A stretch of DNA of 64,000 bases from Druceiella hillmani (Eukaryota; Arthropoda; Insecta; Lepidoptera; Hepialidae): positions 4,115,501 through 4,179,500 of the forward strand of contig JAYKKI010000095.1 of the NCBI GenBank assembly GCA_039881145.1, in the 5' to 3' direction. The notes under the pieces are model-generated. The model did not search any database and had not been told where the DNA came from. It was given only the letters and a program-made list of their open reading frames with translations. Of the stretch, positions 26,301 to 41,228 are shown piece after piece. Made by a program: the position numbers and the translations under genes. Every line of letters starts with the position of its first letter. Within the stretch, counting starts at the first letter, position 1.

Positions 26301-29300
26301 TCACGTCTCCAAGGAACGGTCACTCCAAGTTTTGTGGAGGCGATTACAATTAGGTGCGCTGGTAATTAAATAGAAATATGCCACAGGTAACTTGTGTAAC
26401 TAGTCGCTGGCTCCTGTTTGAGTAGGTTTATGACCTTTGAGAATATAGTGTTTCTGTCGCGATGTTATGGGGTCGCATGTGAAATTTTATTGGCTTATGT
26501 GTCTGTGGTGTCGTGTCAAGTCTTCGTTATAAAGAATAAAGTACTTGTAGTGAGTGTAGCTTCCAATTCTTCGCGTGTTAAATAACTGAGTATTAATAAT
26601 TTAGATGTAGTTATTGGAAAATAAAATTGGTTTCGTAACAAATTTATCTTGAAATTACGAACATATTTATAAGCAAAACATAGGCAACATACGAAAGGAT
26701 ACAATAGGTACTTCTCTTATATAATATTTAAATCGATATAGCCGTATTTTATTTCATATATATACTTAAAAAAAACTTAAATTTTTAATAACATAAACTT
26801 TGACCATTTCTTGTTAGACATTGCAATTATGTATACATATAATAAAATTGTAACAGAGTAAATTTTGTACATAGAAAATATCTAAAAAAAGTGATTGTCT
26901 TAGCATAAAGATTGATAACAGAAGCCAGAAAACCTGTTTTTAGAATTGTTGTCTGTCTGTTTGTATGTTAATTTGTTGGTCAATCACGCAAACTCTACTA
27001 GACGGATGTGGATGAAATTTGATATGGTTATATCCAAGAGCAATATATGAAAAAAAATCTAATAACTTTTCTTATTCCGAATTTCACGCGAGTGAAACCG
27101 TGGGGCACAAGTTAAATTATAATTTCTGTGACGTTATTTTCTTGGCATTACATTCCTATGTTTTTTTTGTTTAAGTACATATAACTTGTTTTGTTATTAC
27201 TCCCAAGGATTCAAAGACAACCAAAAATACGACCGTTTTCGTAATTGATTTGATTAATAATTTAGAAAAAAGTGTGTACTATTTAACTATAATATCTATG
27301 AGTATTAAACCAATATTTGCTTGTGCACATATTGCACATATACCAAAATAAATAACTATTTCAGTGTCCTAATTCAAACATTAGTGTCAGAACTACAATA
27401 TTTTTCAGACTAACAATATTTTTCATTAATCGGTTTCAGTTCCGATCATGACATAGTTGCATCATAATTTTAGTGATTAAACTAAGTTTATGTGGTTTTT
27501 TGGTAGTTTTAACCATTTTTAGGGTTCCATCCCCTAAAAAAATAAAACTGAACCCTTATAGAATCACGCAGTTATTCGTCCATCCGTCCGCCCCTCTGTC
27601 AAAGTCCTTTTTCTCAGATACGGTTTGGGATGTCAAGTTAAAATTATCGTATATATATATATATATATCCCACGTTTTTTGGTTCACGCAACAAACAAAT
27701 TTTGCCCTTTAACCCTTACTGTTTTTACTAATACAATACTAACTCATTGATCGTCAAAACCTGTAGGGTATTTTTGGTGGACCTACAATCTTAAAAATCA
27801 CCATAATGGTAGGTTTTATAGCACAAGTAAAGGGAAAAACCGAAAATCCATGATTTTTAATTTTGTTTGGAATTATAAATTTTTATAATTAGTTTGTTTT
27901 TACGTCTGTGAAAGATGTAGAAAAAATATTGTTTGCAAATAGTTTAATAAGCAATTCTATGTATATTTGAGTATTTACAAGTGCCTTGATATGTACGGAA
28001 TCTTGTAGTGCAAGTTCTACTCATCAGGTTTTTTGGATGTTGCAACATCACGGTTTTAAAAAACTCTGGATTAAATTATAACAGACATGATCTTTGACAT
28101 GAGGAAAATTGTCACGACAGTTGCCTACGTGTAATTCAAGAAACGAATCTCCGAACGGTTAACTTTAACAGTAATCACGTCCAGTTCTGCTGTTCGTCGT
28201 TATCGGCGCTATTCCAGGAAGCGGTAGACGCCCACCGCCGCCAACCCAATGACAAAATTAACCATAAGACTCTGTCAAAGCCAAGTGCGAATTTGCGTTC
28301 TGCGTTCGTAATTATAACGACAATGGCGCGCGATAAGAACGCAAGACTTTTATCTGTCGGGCCGGAAACATCTGTCCGCTGCGGTGGTCAACGGTCGGTG
28401 CGTGATATCGCGCGGCCAAAGGTCCCGCGGGACAGACGCCCAAGAAAAACCAAAACAGATAGAAAAAACAGTCGAGTCGAGCTCACGCCCACCAGCGATA
28501 AGAAGCGAACTGAACGACGGCCGTGCGTTAACCCGAGACTATTGTCGCCCCGCTATCCCCATGGGAAATTAATAGAGTAAATATGCGCCGCGAAGTGGTA
28601 AGTAGGTACATTAGCGTTTTTCTATTGCGCGCCCGGCTTGAACTTGGCTCGTTAGTAGCTAGTTCGGTGTATCGAATTAGTTGAGTGTTCGGATATTTTC
28701 ACACTCGTTCATTCAAATAATTCGATTTTTGAAATAATTAAAATTTTTCAAATAATTCCCATAGTTTTATGTATTGAATTAGTTGAGTGGTCGGTTATTT
28801 TCACAACCATTCATTCAAATAATTCGATTTTTGAAATAATTCAAATTTTTCAAATAATTCCCACAGTTTGATGTATCGAATTAGTTGAGTGGTCGGATAT
28901 TTTCATGCATAATCATTCAAATAATTCTATGTTTTAATTAACATGGGGTTATCGATCTTGCAGATCTAAGACAACGTTTTTCTTTATAAAGCAATATGGT
29001 GTTTTGAAAGTTGTGTCTTGAAGAACTTGCGAGTTTGAATTCGTCGAGAAACGTACTGCCAAACTGCATACTACGTTAGCAGGAAAAATTTTAAAAATAC
29101 GTAACGAAAAAATATTGTTAGTGCAAGTGCACGAGTAATAGGAAAACAACGGTTACTGACGAGTTTTAGTAATTATGGGCGTCAGAATAATATTAAACGT
29201 TTTGTGTTTATGTTAACTAGCGATATTGATCTGCATAGAAATACATTTTTTTCGAAATATGATTTTCGTCATCAAAAATTACAAAAAAATCACCATTTTA

Positions 29301-32300
29301 ACTTGAAATTGATTACGTCTTATATTATTCACAATTCGCATTGGAATTACAAATATTCGATTTCCAAATATCTTTTCAATTAAAAATATGTTTAGTTATT
29401 TTATTTCACAATGAAAAAAAAAACAAATACGAATTCATAATTTTCAAGTTACAGACTAAGCAGACTTGTATCCTAACAGTACAACATCAAAGCACTGTTA
29501 TATATTGAATATTTAATTCCAATTGAAAAAAATAAAAAAGTAAAATTAAAATTATAATAATTAATCTTAAACTTAAAATAATAACCTTAAACTACAAATT
29601 ATATCATCAGTATAAGTTAACATTGATTAAAATAATGATGGCACACATAATAATAGTGAAAATTTGAAATCAAGTTAGGAAAATATTAAAAATAATGATA
29701 AAGTTAAATGAATAACATAAAATGTTCACAATTATTGTGTTATATATAAAACAATTAATATAACTCATTAATATTCTCAATCATTTCGTAATACATAGCG
29801 ACGTATATGTGATGCAAACCGATATTAAGATTCCTTGATTATTTCTGCGCATAGGTATCAGTTAATTACAAAATGCATATCTGTTAGGTAAGCCAAATAC
29901 GAATATATATTTGTTAGGTAAGCCACAGACGGCCTAACCATTAAGCGAGTGAGTAGTAGTGGTCGGTATAAATCTCCAACTAAGTACTTGAAAAAAAACT
30001 GAACTTTATACGAGAGGCCTGGAGTAGTTAGGCTTGGAGCTCGAGTAAGATAGAGATGGTAATACTGCTAGGCCGATTGTAGGAGCGAGACGGATACACG
30101 GGTCAGTGGATATGCAAAGGGAGAAAATCATTAGGCCGCCGGTCAGTGAATGCTTCTGCAAACAGGATCGTATTCGGAGGCTGATGATAATAAGTAGTGA
30201 ATGTGTTTAATATTACAATTTAATGACGTTATTAATAATTTTTAATAATATATTTTTTGAACACTGTAACGAATCAAATGTCTTGTTAAACATGGTACGT
30301 TACTAATCATTAAACATAACACAAAAGCTATTCTACAACCAATTTGCAGTATTGAAGACAAAACGGGGTTTAGAATTTATAAAAATACATCGTAAATATT
30401 AGACTATGTAAATGTTGTACTCTTAGAGCGTATATCTATTTCAGCAAACATTAATTTTTTTTTAATTCTAAGAGAAATCTCGAGTTGTCGAGAGGGAAGT
30501 CTGGAATTGTAATAAACAATTTAACACATAGTAAACAACTCGAGAGATCAGCCTCAAGTTGTTTACTACGTGTTAAATTGTTTATTACAATTCCAAGAAT
30601 TTATTAAAACACAACCGGATTCAAATTGTTTATCAGGTGTTTAAGAATATTTTTGTGATGTGTGGAGGTTAAATTTTAAATAAAAGTGTATTTAGTATGA
30701 TGTACATATACAAATTTCCTTGAAACCATAAAATACAACACATTTAAGATAATATAGACTTAAGAATAAAAATGATTAATGAGAAATTTTCTTCAAGTCC
30801 CTAATTACACGTCTCGTGGATATGTGCTTCATTATCGACCAGAGTTAGTCTCGAGTTTTGACGATAGAAGTTATTATAACTCGGGTAGTTTTACGAGTAA
30901 TCAACTTTAATATAGCTTTTGGAAAATAGAGTTTTATCTCTAAAGAAAATTTATATATTTATGATTATGTATATATATGTATGTGTACATCGATTTGTTA
31001 ACTATTAAAGTAAAAGGCAATTTGTCAAATAATTTCATTTTTATAAACAATTTTCCAAAATTTATGTTCGGTAAATATTCCCGGCTCCCATTTTTCGGCT
31101 ATTTTTAAATTTTGTATTTTTCTAACAATTGTTAATTCAATAATTGGTAAAAAAAATCGGAATGGGCACCTTTGGGTTTTTACTAACAATTTTATTGTTT
31201 TAATATTTTTTATAGATCTTCTTCCCGCTTCTATTCCCTCCCAGCTCTATTTTCTCTTTTTATTTTTAACTCTGTCTTACAGTTGATGATTTAATAAATA
31301 ATAAAAAAAGGCGGGATGTGAACTTAAGGAAGGATCTGGCCGTCTACAGATAGTCTAATGTACGCAGATATGACCGTCAGATTTTTGGAGTTTTAGAATG
31401 TCAGCTTGTCAGTTTTGTCCTCACGTCACTTTGAAACTGATCAACAGATCTGTTTATCATAATCTTGGGAAGAAAATTAAGTTATGTTGAAACGATAGAA
31501 AGTTAACTGTTAAAGAAAACAGTGTCGATTTTCTAACGCTTAAGATATGCTTAACTATTGACTGTTTATCTCAATCCCAATAACAGCTGGGTGAAACAAA
31601 AAAAAAGTTAGTCTAAAGTAGTAAAAAGTTAGGCGCAAAGAAAAAGTTAGTCTGAAATAAAGTCCTAATTCTACTCTGTCCCGAAACATGGATATTCAAT
31701 TTGAAGCTGTAGAAAAAAGTTTTTTACTTACTGAAGCACAGTTCTAGAGGCGGTATTAGTTTACTTACCTTCACATTGCACTGACGGCCGACTGTATGCA
31801 TCGCTACTCGCACCACGGTCTGTGCGTTGATGAGGTTTAACTGTGAGCTAATTTATATATAATAAACCATTGAATACCATTGAAATTAGAGCCATCTCAA
31901 TAAAATATCCCAATTTGTGGATTACGTGATGATAGGATAAACAATTGATTGTTTTATTACCGTGTGTTAAATTTGATTTATGAAGTGATTAAATTAAGCT
32001 AACGTTATTTATTTATTATTTACCTAATAATTTCGTAAATATTGAATATATTTGGCCTTAATTTTGTAGAAATTCATTATTCAGAATTAAATGAAACTAC
32101 GTGATGTAGTATTATTTCTACTTTCTTAGCCCACCTGAAGATGTAATACAACGAAACCTAGGTCATGGTAAAGAACTTAAAGAAAGTAGAAATAATACTA
32201 CATCACGTAGTTTCATTTAAATGAAACTACATTATGTAGTATTATTTCTACTTTAATAGCCCTTTTTTTGGAAAAAGTTCTTGTCCTTCCAAAAAATGAT

Positions 32301-35300
32301 ACTGTTTTTTTATTTCGTGCTACCCTTTCGACCAGTGTTTAACTTATTGTGCGCCCCGCAGGTGTTTGATATTTCATTGACGTGCTTTCCAGGATCAAGT
32401 TATGATGATATGATTAATTATAACTCAAATAATTTTCACAATTAAATTAAACTACGTGATGTAGTATTATTTCTACTTTCTTTACGTTTTTTACCACGAC
32501 CTAGGTTTCGTTGTATTACATCTTCAGGTGGGCCATTAGCAAAGGTGATCTTTGCTAATAACCCACCTGAAGATGTTGTAACACAACGAAACCTAGGTCG
32601 TGGTAAAGAACTTAAAGAAAGTAGAAATAATACTACATCACGTAGTTTCATTTAAATGTTAATAATTTTGTATAAAGAAAAAGTAAGGGTACATCGATAT
32701 ATCGACATTTACGTATAAAATTTAATCCTCATATGCATTCATAACTGAAGAATAATTAGTTAAACTAACACATAAAACGTCCACTAAAGTTCAACGACTG
32801 CACGCAAAATTATTGTTACGTAAAATAAATGGGAGACGATTAAATTTGTTTTTCATTAAAATGTCGTTAATACAGCAAAATATTTTCTTTTAAATTAAGA
32901 GAACTACCGTAACCATTGCAATAATTAATTGCATGTGTGATCTCTATGTTAAATAAACATGGCGAGACTTAGTCTGTTCTCCATTATAATGGGAATTCTT
33001 TCATCGTATAAACATACGATAAAAACGTATAAAGTAAAGGAAAACGTCTTACCAACCCAGTTTAATATAGATAACTTTAAGAAAAATGAATTTAAATCAT
33101 TAATGCACGAACTCACCAATGATCGATGCGGGAATTTCAAATTACGCGCATTTATAGTTAGGTTTTTTTTATTAAGTATTCTTTACTTGCTTCTAAAACC
33201 AAATTCATACACTTTTCGGAGCGCAACTTTTTCAACAGAAAATTTCTTTAAAGTGAATAAATATTTAAATTATGAATGTGGAATTAGAAAAAATGTTTAA
33301 ATTATGAATGTGGAGTTAGAAAAAATGTTAAATTATGAATGTGGAATTAGAAAAAATGTTAAATTATGAATGTGGAATTAGAAAAAAATTTAAATTATGA
33401 ATGTGGAATTAGAAAAAATGTTTAAATTATGAATGTGGAATTAAAAAAATGTTTAATTTGTATTTTCCACCACAGTTGAATGTAGCTCATATATAATGTA
33501 AATACTGAACTCGTGCGGCAGCGATAAGAACGGTCACTGTTTCCCCGTCTCGATAAAAGGAAAGACCCCAAGTTACAACAGTACCCAGCACGCGAACTAG
33601 CAATGATGAGCAACGTTGCCGTTCATTCCCAGTTCGGCTAATCTCGCTTTGTCCTACCAAACGGTATGAAGATATGAACAGTGAAGATTAAACAGTTACT
33701 GAATAGCTGACCTCTCCATTATCTTGCAGTACAGGCATTTTGCTTGATTACTTTTCCCCATACTTTATATATGTTGAAATTTAGTTAGTTTCTTACAGTA
33801 TTTTCTTTCCAGTAATTGTTTTAGATTTCTTAACTAGTAATAGTCAAATAAATGTAATTCAGGTAAAATTAGTCACCATTAAAAGAACACTAATAACGAG
33901 AAACATCGGAGAGATCTAGTTACAGCAAGACTGACATTTATTTAGGTTATGAAATAAATAACAAATATTCCAGTAAAAACTAATGTTTAAATAAGTTATC
34001 CATAACCTAATCATTTTATTCGTAGTAATCGGGTTTGCATAAAACTTGAATTTTTAAACTAATCGCTGTTCACAAATACATTGGTACAATATTCGTAATG
34101 CAAATTAGTACACTGTACCTAAAGTGTCTGCTTAATTACAATATTACACTGCTCCAATTATGATGTAAAATTATTGTTATACAAAGAAAATAATCAACCG
34201 ATTAAAATATTATTTGTATTAATTGAAACGTGTAATTTTTAATTTGGATTATGACGCCAAATATTCCGGTACGTAGCCTCCCCGTATGCGAAGCGAACGG
34301 GGCGGCCTGACGACCAGGTAAGTACCGGAGAGGTACGTTACAAAAATAATAATTTCGAGCACATTTCCCTCTTCTGCTCAATTGCAATATATTCATGTAT
34401 TCCTTGCGATACGACGACCAACTCTCGCCGCATAACTTCAAGTGAAACATGCGGGCGCGGGTAACTTTTTCTACTTGTTTTTTTTGTCGTTTTTTACGAC
34501 TGATGTTGCGCTCAATACGAACGCGTATCGGCTTGAGTCGACGCATGCTAATTGATTGATTAATTATTGTGGAGCCGTGTGCGCGTTTGTCATAATCTAT
34601 AGGTGGGGGATGCGAAGAACAAGAGGCCATAACGTTATAGTTTGGTTAAATCCAGAGTGGCGTGACGTGTGTATAATTAACGAAGTTGTTGGCAGTAATT
34701 TTGAAATGTTTGGTTACTTATCGGTAATTATAAGCAATGAGGGAAACTAAGTAAAGGTATCATTACAACAGGTTTACATCATTAATTATAGTTTTAAAAC
34801 GAAAATGTCACATATAATATGTTATTTTACTTCTATGTTAATGAACAAAGAAAAACAGAATACATCGTGTGTACGAGACACACGATAACATATTACTCTA
34901 TCAATTACTAGCTGTGTCCCACGGTTTTACTCGCGTGAAATTCCAAATAAGAAAAAAAATCAACAATTCTCATATTTTGCTTTTGGTAATAAACTATTAC
35001 CATACCAAATTTCATCAAAATTTGTCTAGTAGATTTTGTGTGATCGACGCACAAAAAAAGTACAGACAGACAAACATTCTAAAAAAAGGTTTTCCGGTTT
35101 CTATTATTATTCTATACGCTAAATTAATCGATCTTTAAAATATTTCTCGTGTACAGAATTTACTCTGTCAAAATTTTTCCAGATGTATAGGTGACTAAAT
35201 AATTTCTCTCTAACTACGAAGATAATTCCTCCCCTACGAAGACCTTTCTCTTAAAGTTCTCTTTTAAGTTCCTTCCTCACAAGGATGTAAAAAAATATTG

Positions 35301-38300
35301 TCTACGGGTAAAAAGTTTACTCACTTTTTTAATTATTCGTGTACTTTGCAATAGTATCATTTGACTAATTAATTAAAATTGTTAAGCTATTTTTTATATT
35401 GACAAAATATCTGGCTACGAAATCTAAATTCCACCAAATACGTGTATCTCTTCTCATTCTGAATCACATCTGCAGAAGATAATAAATTAACGATATTAGC
35501 ACTCTGCGATTCTAAAAAGAATACGGTGAACTAACCGATTTCACTTAGTATAAAAATATAATTTCAAAGAATTACAAAAAAGTTACTTTCGAGATTGCCA
35601 GATTATCTAATTATGAAATCGAAGTTCCACGAATACCTGTATTGGTTCTCATTTTGAAAGACAGAGGATAATAAAGGAAGAACATTAGCACTATGCGATT
35701 GTAGTGAGAGCACAGTGTCATTACAGATTTCACGTAGTATAAAAGTGTAATATTTTTAATGAATTACAAACATTAAGTAATTTTTAAGAATTACAAAAAA
35801 GTTACTTTCGAAAAGGAACTGTCGAAATATAACTTCTACAAATACATGTATCGCATCTTATTTTGAAAGGGACCGACAGACGTAATAAAGGAACAATATT
35901 AGCACTCTCAGATTATAATGAGATCACATTGATATTACAAAATTCACGTAGTATAGAAGTACATCTTCAATGAATTACAAATATTAAGTTATTTCTAAGA
36001 TTTTCAGAATATTTAGCCACGAAGTCTATATTGCAAGCAGGTGCACATCATTTTGAATGACACCGATAGAGGTTAATAGTGAAACAATATAAGTATTCCG
36101 CGATTCTAATGAGAGCAAAGTAACTTTATCCATTTCACGTAGTATAAAAGGATAAGATTTTTAACAAATCATGAAAAGTTATTTTTGAGACTGTCAGTAT
36201 AATTTAGCCACGAAATCTAAGTTCCACGAATACACGTATCGCTTCTCATTTTGAGTGACACCGATAGATGTAATAAAGGAACAACATTAGCACTGTCCGA
36301 TTAAAATGAGATCACAGTGACATTACCGATTTCACGTATTATAAAAGTATAATATCTTAAATGAATTACAAATATTACATGTACATATCACTTCTCATTT
36401 TTAATGATACCGATAGAGGTTAATAAAGGAATAATATTAGACTTCCGAGTGATGTGAGCAAAGTAACTTTACCCATTTCACGTAGTATAAAATAATAAGA
36501 TTTTTAATAATTTATAAATATTAAGTTATTTTCGAGACTGTCAGAATATTTAGTTACGAAATTTAAGTTCCACGAATACACGTATCGCTTTTCATTTTGA
36601 ATAACATCGATAGACCTAATAAAGGAAAACCATTAGCACTCTCCGATTATAATGAGATCACAGTGACATTACCGATTTCACGTATTATAAAAGTATAATA
36701 TCTTAAATGAATTACAAATATTGAGTTATTTTTAAGACTTTCAGAGTATCTAGCCATGGAATCTATATTATACGCATGTACATTTCATTTGTCATTTTGA
36801 ATGACACCGATAGAGGATAATAAAGGAATAATATTAGCATTTCGAGTGATGTAAGCAAAGTAACTTTACTCATTTCACGTAGTGTAAAATAATAAGATTC
36901 TTAATAAATATTAAGTTATTTCTAAGACTGTCAGAATATTTAGTCACGAAATCTAAGATCTACGAATACACGTATCGCTTCAAATTTTGAATGACACCGA
37001 CAGGAAATCATGCAGAAAAATCATCAGCACTCTCGCATTATAATTACAGCACAGTGATATTATCGATTTCACGTAGCATAATATGTAATATTTATAATGA
37101 ATGACAAATATTAAGTTATTTTCGAGGTAGTCAGAGTATATAGTCACGAAATCTATACTACTCGCATATACATATAGCTCCTTATTTTGAATGACGCCGA
37201 TAATAAAGGAACAACATTAGCACTCCTCAATTTTAATGAGAGCATAGTGACATTACCGATTTCACATTTAGCATGATGATTGTTTCTCGAAAGCATTCTA
37301 ATGGCCACATTTGACTAGTATGTTTACGGAGCACCTCGAACAATGCACGACGCAAGGGAGACAGACTGTCACTTCGTCTCGTTGAAGCGGTCTTTTAATT
37401 CAAAGCCGTGGGGTGGTGAGCGGCGAACATCTGCCGCCGGTAGGGCCTTGTGGCACACCCTAAACCGTTTGATCGCTGCGATATTGCCGAGCGTGACAAC
37501 GGTGTACTTAACATCGGTACCATATCTCACATGTGTGGGCGATAGGGTTGCAGTTTATTGGAATATACAATTTTAATTTTATAACCGATATGTAAGTATT
37601 TTAAAAGAGAATCGGCAAAAGTTCATATAGGTCTAAGTGTTGCAAGAATAAAACGTTTGATCGCTGCGATACTAAACCGTTTGATCGCTGCGATATTGCC
37701 GAGCGTGACAACGGTGTACTTAACATCGGTACCATATCTCACATGTGTGGGCGATAGGGTTGCAGTTTATTGGAATATACAATTTTAATTTTATAACCAA
37801 TATGTAAGAGTTTTAAAAGAGAATCGGCAAAAGTTCATATAGGTCTAAGTTTTGCAAGAATAAAAATGACACTCTTCAATAAAGAAGATGCAAAAGCGTT
37901 TTAAAAGTTTTATTTAAATCGTTAATCAGACAAATGTATCTTGTTTTTTTTACATAAAAAGACAGGTTATTTTTCATAACAGTTTTAAATGGTACTTTTT
38001 CTATTAATTATTTAAACCAACAAGATTAAACAAAGTGCAGATTGTACCTCGTTGTATGGTCTATGCACAGATGCAACATACTAATCCGTGAAACTAGCAG
38101 GCCCGACAGGGTTGTCGAAAAAAACACGTAAAATTCGAAAAAAGACGAAAAGGCATTAATTTTAATAACAACAGATTGAATTTGATTTTTCAGTTATCAG
38201 TTTATTTTTAATTAATTTAGGCAATTATTAAAGTAAAAAAAAATCGGTATTTTTATTATCGTTTCTAAAAAGATATGTTTTTTTTAGATTTGTATTGTTA

Positions 38301-41145
38301 TTTTTATTTCTTATTAATATTACTTGATATATTAAAAATATGATCTATTAGCGTTTAAGAGGATACTTTTTAGTTTTACATTGTGGTTACGAATTTTATC
38401 TTATTTCTTGCTCTTTCCTAATTGACAATTAATGTATTATTCATTTTTTTTTACATTCTAGAAAATAACAGTTTTTTTTAAATTATCTTCTATTTCTGTA
38501 AAGCTAAGTCCATTTTAGCCGAAGTCTTTTATGAACAAAAATTAATTAATTCAACTCAGCAATATTTACAACATTTTTTCGCGATAAAGTTAAAAATCAA
38601 GGTATTTGGCGAACACATATATGATACGGAGAAGTAAACCCAAATAGACAATGATTTCGTTTTTCGTAATTTTTTACGTAACAATGAAAGTATGCATGTG
38701 CAATATTAATATGACATGCCATGTTTAATACTTAGTGTGTACGGAACCCTCGGAGTGTGAGTTCTACTATTATCTGACGGGTTTATTTTTAATTTGTCCG
38801 CGTGATGCGAAATGCGAGCAGTTCTAACAGTAATCACTCATTAAATTATAATTTCTAACCGTGGCATAAAAAATTAAGGATACAACATCGTGATTGAAAC
38901 TCGCTTGCAAATAATTGGGTATTTGACTATTTTTTTTTATTTCATTAATCATAATTTCAATGTACAAGCTGATGAAGAGTGAAAATTTTTTTTAATAATC
39001 TTAAAAATCGACTGAGTTATAAAAGTTTAAATTTAACCTTTAGACAAGGACGGCAATACTGTGTTGTGAGGTCATTTTTAATATTGCATATTATATTCTA
39101 CGAGAGGAAAAGAGACAGGGATATACCCAACTATATCTGTCTCTTCAAATTTAGAAACTTACAACTGGCTTATTTTTCAATAAATTTTTCAATTTTTTTC
39201 AAGACTGGTTTTTAATTAACTTATATTTCATAATATTGTATGAAAAAAATCAAAATTTAAAATGAGTCAACTACCGGATTGCTTAAGGAAATGTTTAATT
39301 GTTAATAAAATTTGTTGCTTTTTTACTTTTATGCGTAGTCGTATTTTTGGTTTTTTTAATAAAAGTTTTACATACAAAATTTTTTAGTTAGGTCCATTTG
39401 AGGTTTACCTAACCTGTATATTGTTGCGCCACGCATATAAGCAAAAAACGCTGTGGTTCTATGCTCCAGCTTTTACTGTGACCGACTGCAATTATCGCTT
39501 TGCAGTGCATTTAAATTTATGTCGTTCATTAAATGACATTGGATTCCTGATCCAATGCAAATCGACTATATCTCAAACATGAAAATCTGTGAAGCCATTC
39601 AGGCTACATGTATAAATAAATATATATGCATACATGCACTTGAAAAACGTTAACATATGTTTCACTTGACTCAGACGTGCAATAAAACCTAAATCCCAAT
39701 ATTTTATTATGTTGGTAGGAATAATTTGCAGTCTGCCTCTACATTATAATATTTAATACGATACTAAAGTTGATTTCGGAAATGTCTACTTTGAATGATT
39801 AATACGGATTTCTGAAATCCTTCAAGACTCAAACGTTTTACAAACATTTTAATAGATAACTAGCGTGCCCCGTGCGAAGTCTTCGCATTATTTATTCCAT
39901 TATGAAGCTCAGATGACAGATCAAACAAATATTTTACTAAAATTGACATATAGAGGCGCAAGTATCAAAAGCATTGAGCTAAAGCGCCACTTTATTTATA
40001 CGTGAGTGGATTTGAAATTAAACAAAAATTTTACCGACCGTCAATCATATTGACGTTGAGCCGTTAGATGGCAGCATTGCTGTTTTGTGTATATAATTTT
40101 AATAATTAATTAATTTGCAAAAACAATAGCAATAATACATTTTTTAGTTGTGGATGCCGGTAGAGCAAGCAATTATCTATAAAATGATATATAATTTATG
40201 TGAATTAGTTGTGAGGTATTTTCTAAAAAGGGAGTGTAACATCTTAACCTTAGCATATTAATATATATGATGATGATGATTAGAATTCTTATTAGCAATA
40301 AATAAATTTGAGTCGGTCATATTTACTATATTTGCATATATTGAAATGATAAATTATATAATTCTGAAAATTTTCACTCACAAGACTCAAATTTTACTGC
40401 TACCTATATAATTTATTACAAAGAATTCAAGTTTATTTTTACAGTCTTAATGCATACAGTAACTAATCCTCTAACAGTAATCACTCGTTAAACCACATCG
40501 TGCCATTAATATTCCAAATTCTATATTCTCAAAAAGTTTCACTGTCGAAGTCACCGATAACAATGACGCCAATATTCGTATCGCGGATTTGGAGTCGAGG
40601 CGTAAACAATGCCTTCGGAAATCTTAGAAAGGGGATCCGGCGGAGGTAAGTCGAAGCAAAAAACAACAAAGACGGTACCCTTAAGACGGAGGGTAAAGAA
40701 TACTGGCACTGTTAGGGCCGAACAGTACTGAACGGAGTCGTTTTATTTTAGTATTTTTGTTTCTTCAATATTCGAGAAATATGTTGATTGTTAACCTTTG
40801 TTAACTTTACTAATTTCAAACGATCACTTAAAAGCGAATAGAATATCAATTTTATTTTAACTCAATAAGAGTCATAGATAAATCTATAATTTTATTAATA
40901 ATTTTTTTATGCGACTTTTTTAATTAGAAATGAAATCTTTAATTAAAACCTGTTAACTACAAGTACTACGAGCATTAAAAACGTAGACACATGTAGACAT
41001 TTAAGGGTGCATAGTAATTAAATTAAACCGGTTACAAATATTAATGTTATTTTTCACAATGCAAATATAAGGTCCGATATTTATTTTACAGGTAAAATGT
41101 TGCGAATTTCTCAAAAATTCTGGAATTTAGAATCATTTTTATACT

Positions 41146-41228
<83 letters not shown>

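Noticed and set aside
28293..28580. 95-residue Arg/Lys-rich frame and overlapping 62-residue frame
   Set aside because: Two overlapping frames of similar basic composition point to base composition, not coding.
31310..31870. Possible solo LTR (starts near TGTGAACTTAAGG)
   Set aside because: No clear TG...CA ends, target duplication, primer site or second copy.
34202..34630. 142-residue minus-strand frame
   Set aside because: No domain, no splice partners, lies in a GC-richer island where stops are rarer; ends in AT-rich junk-like peptide.
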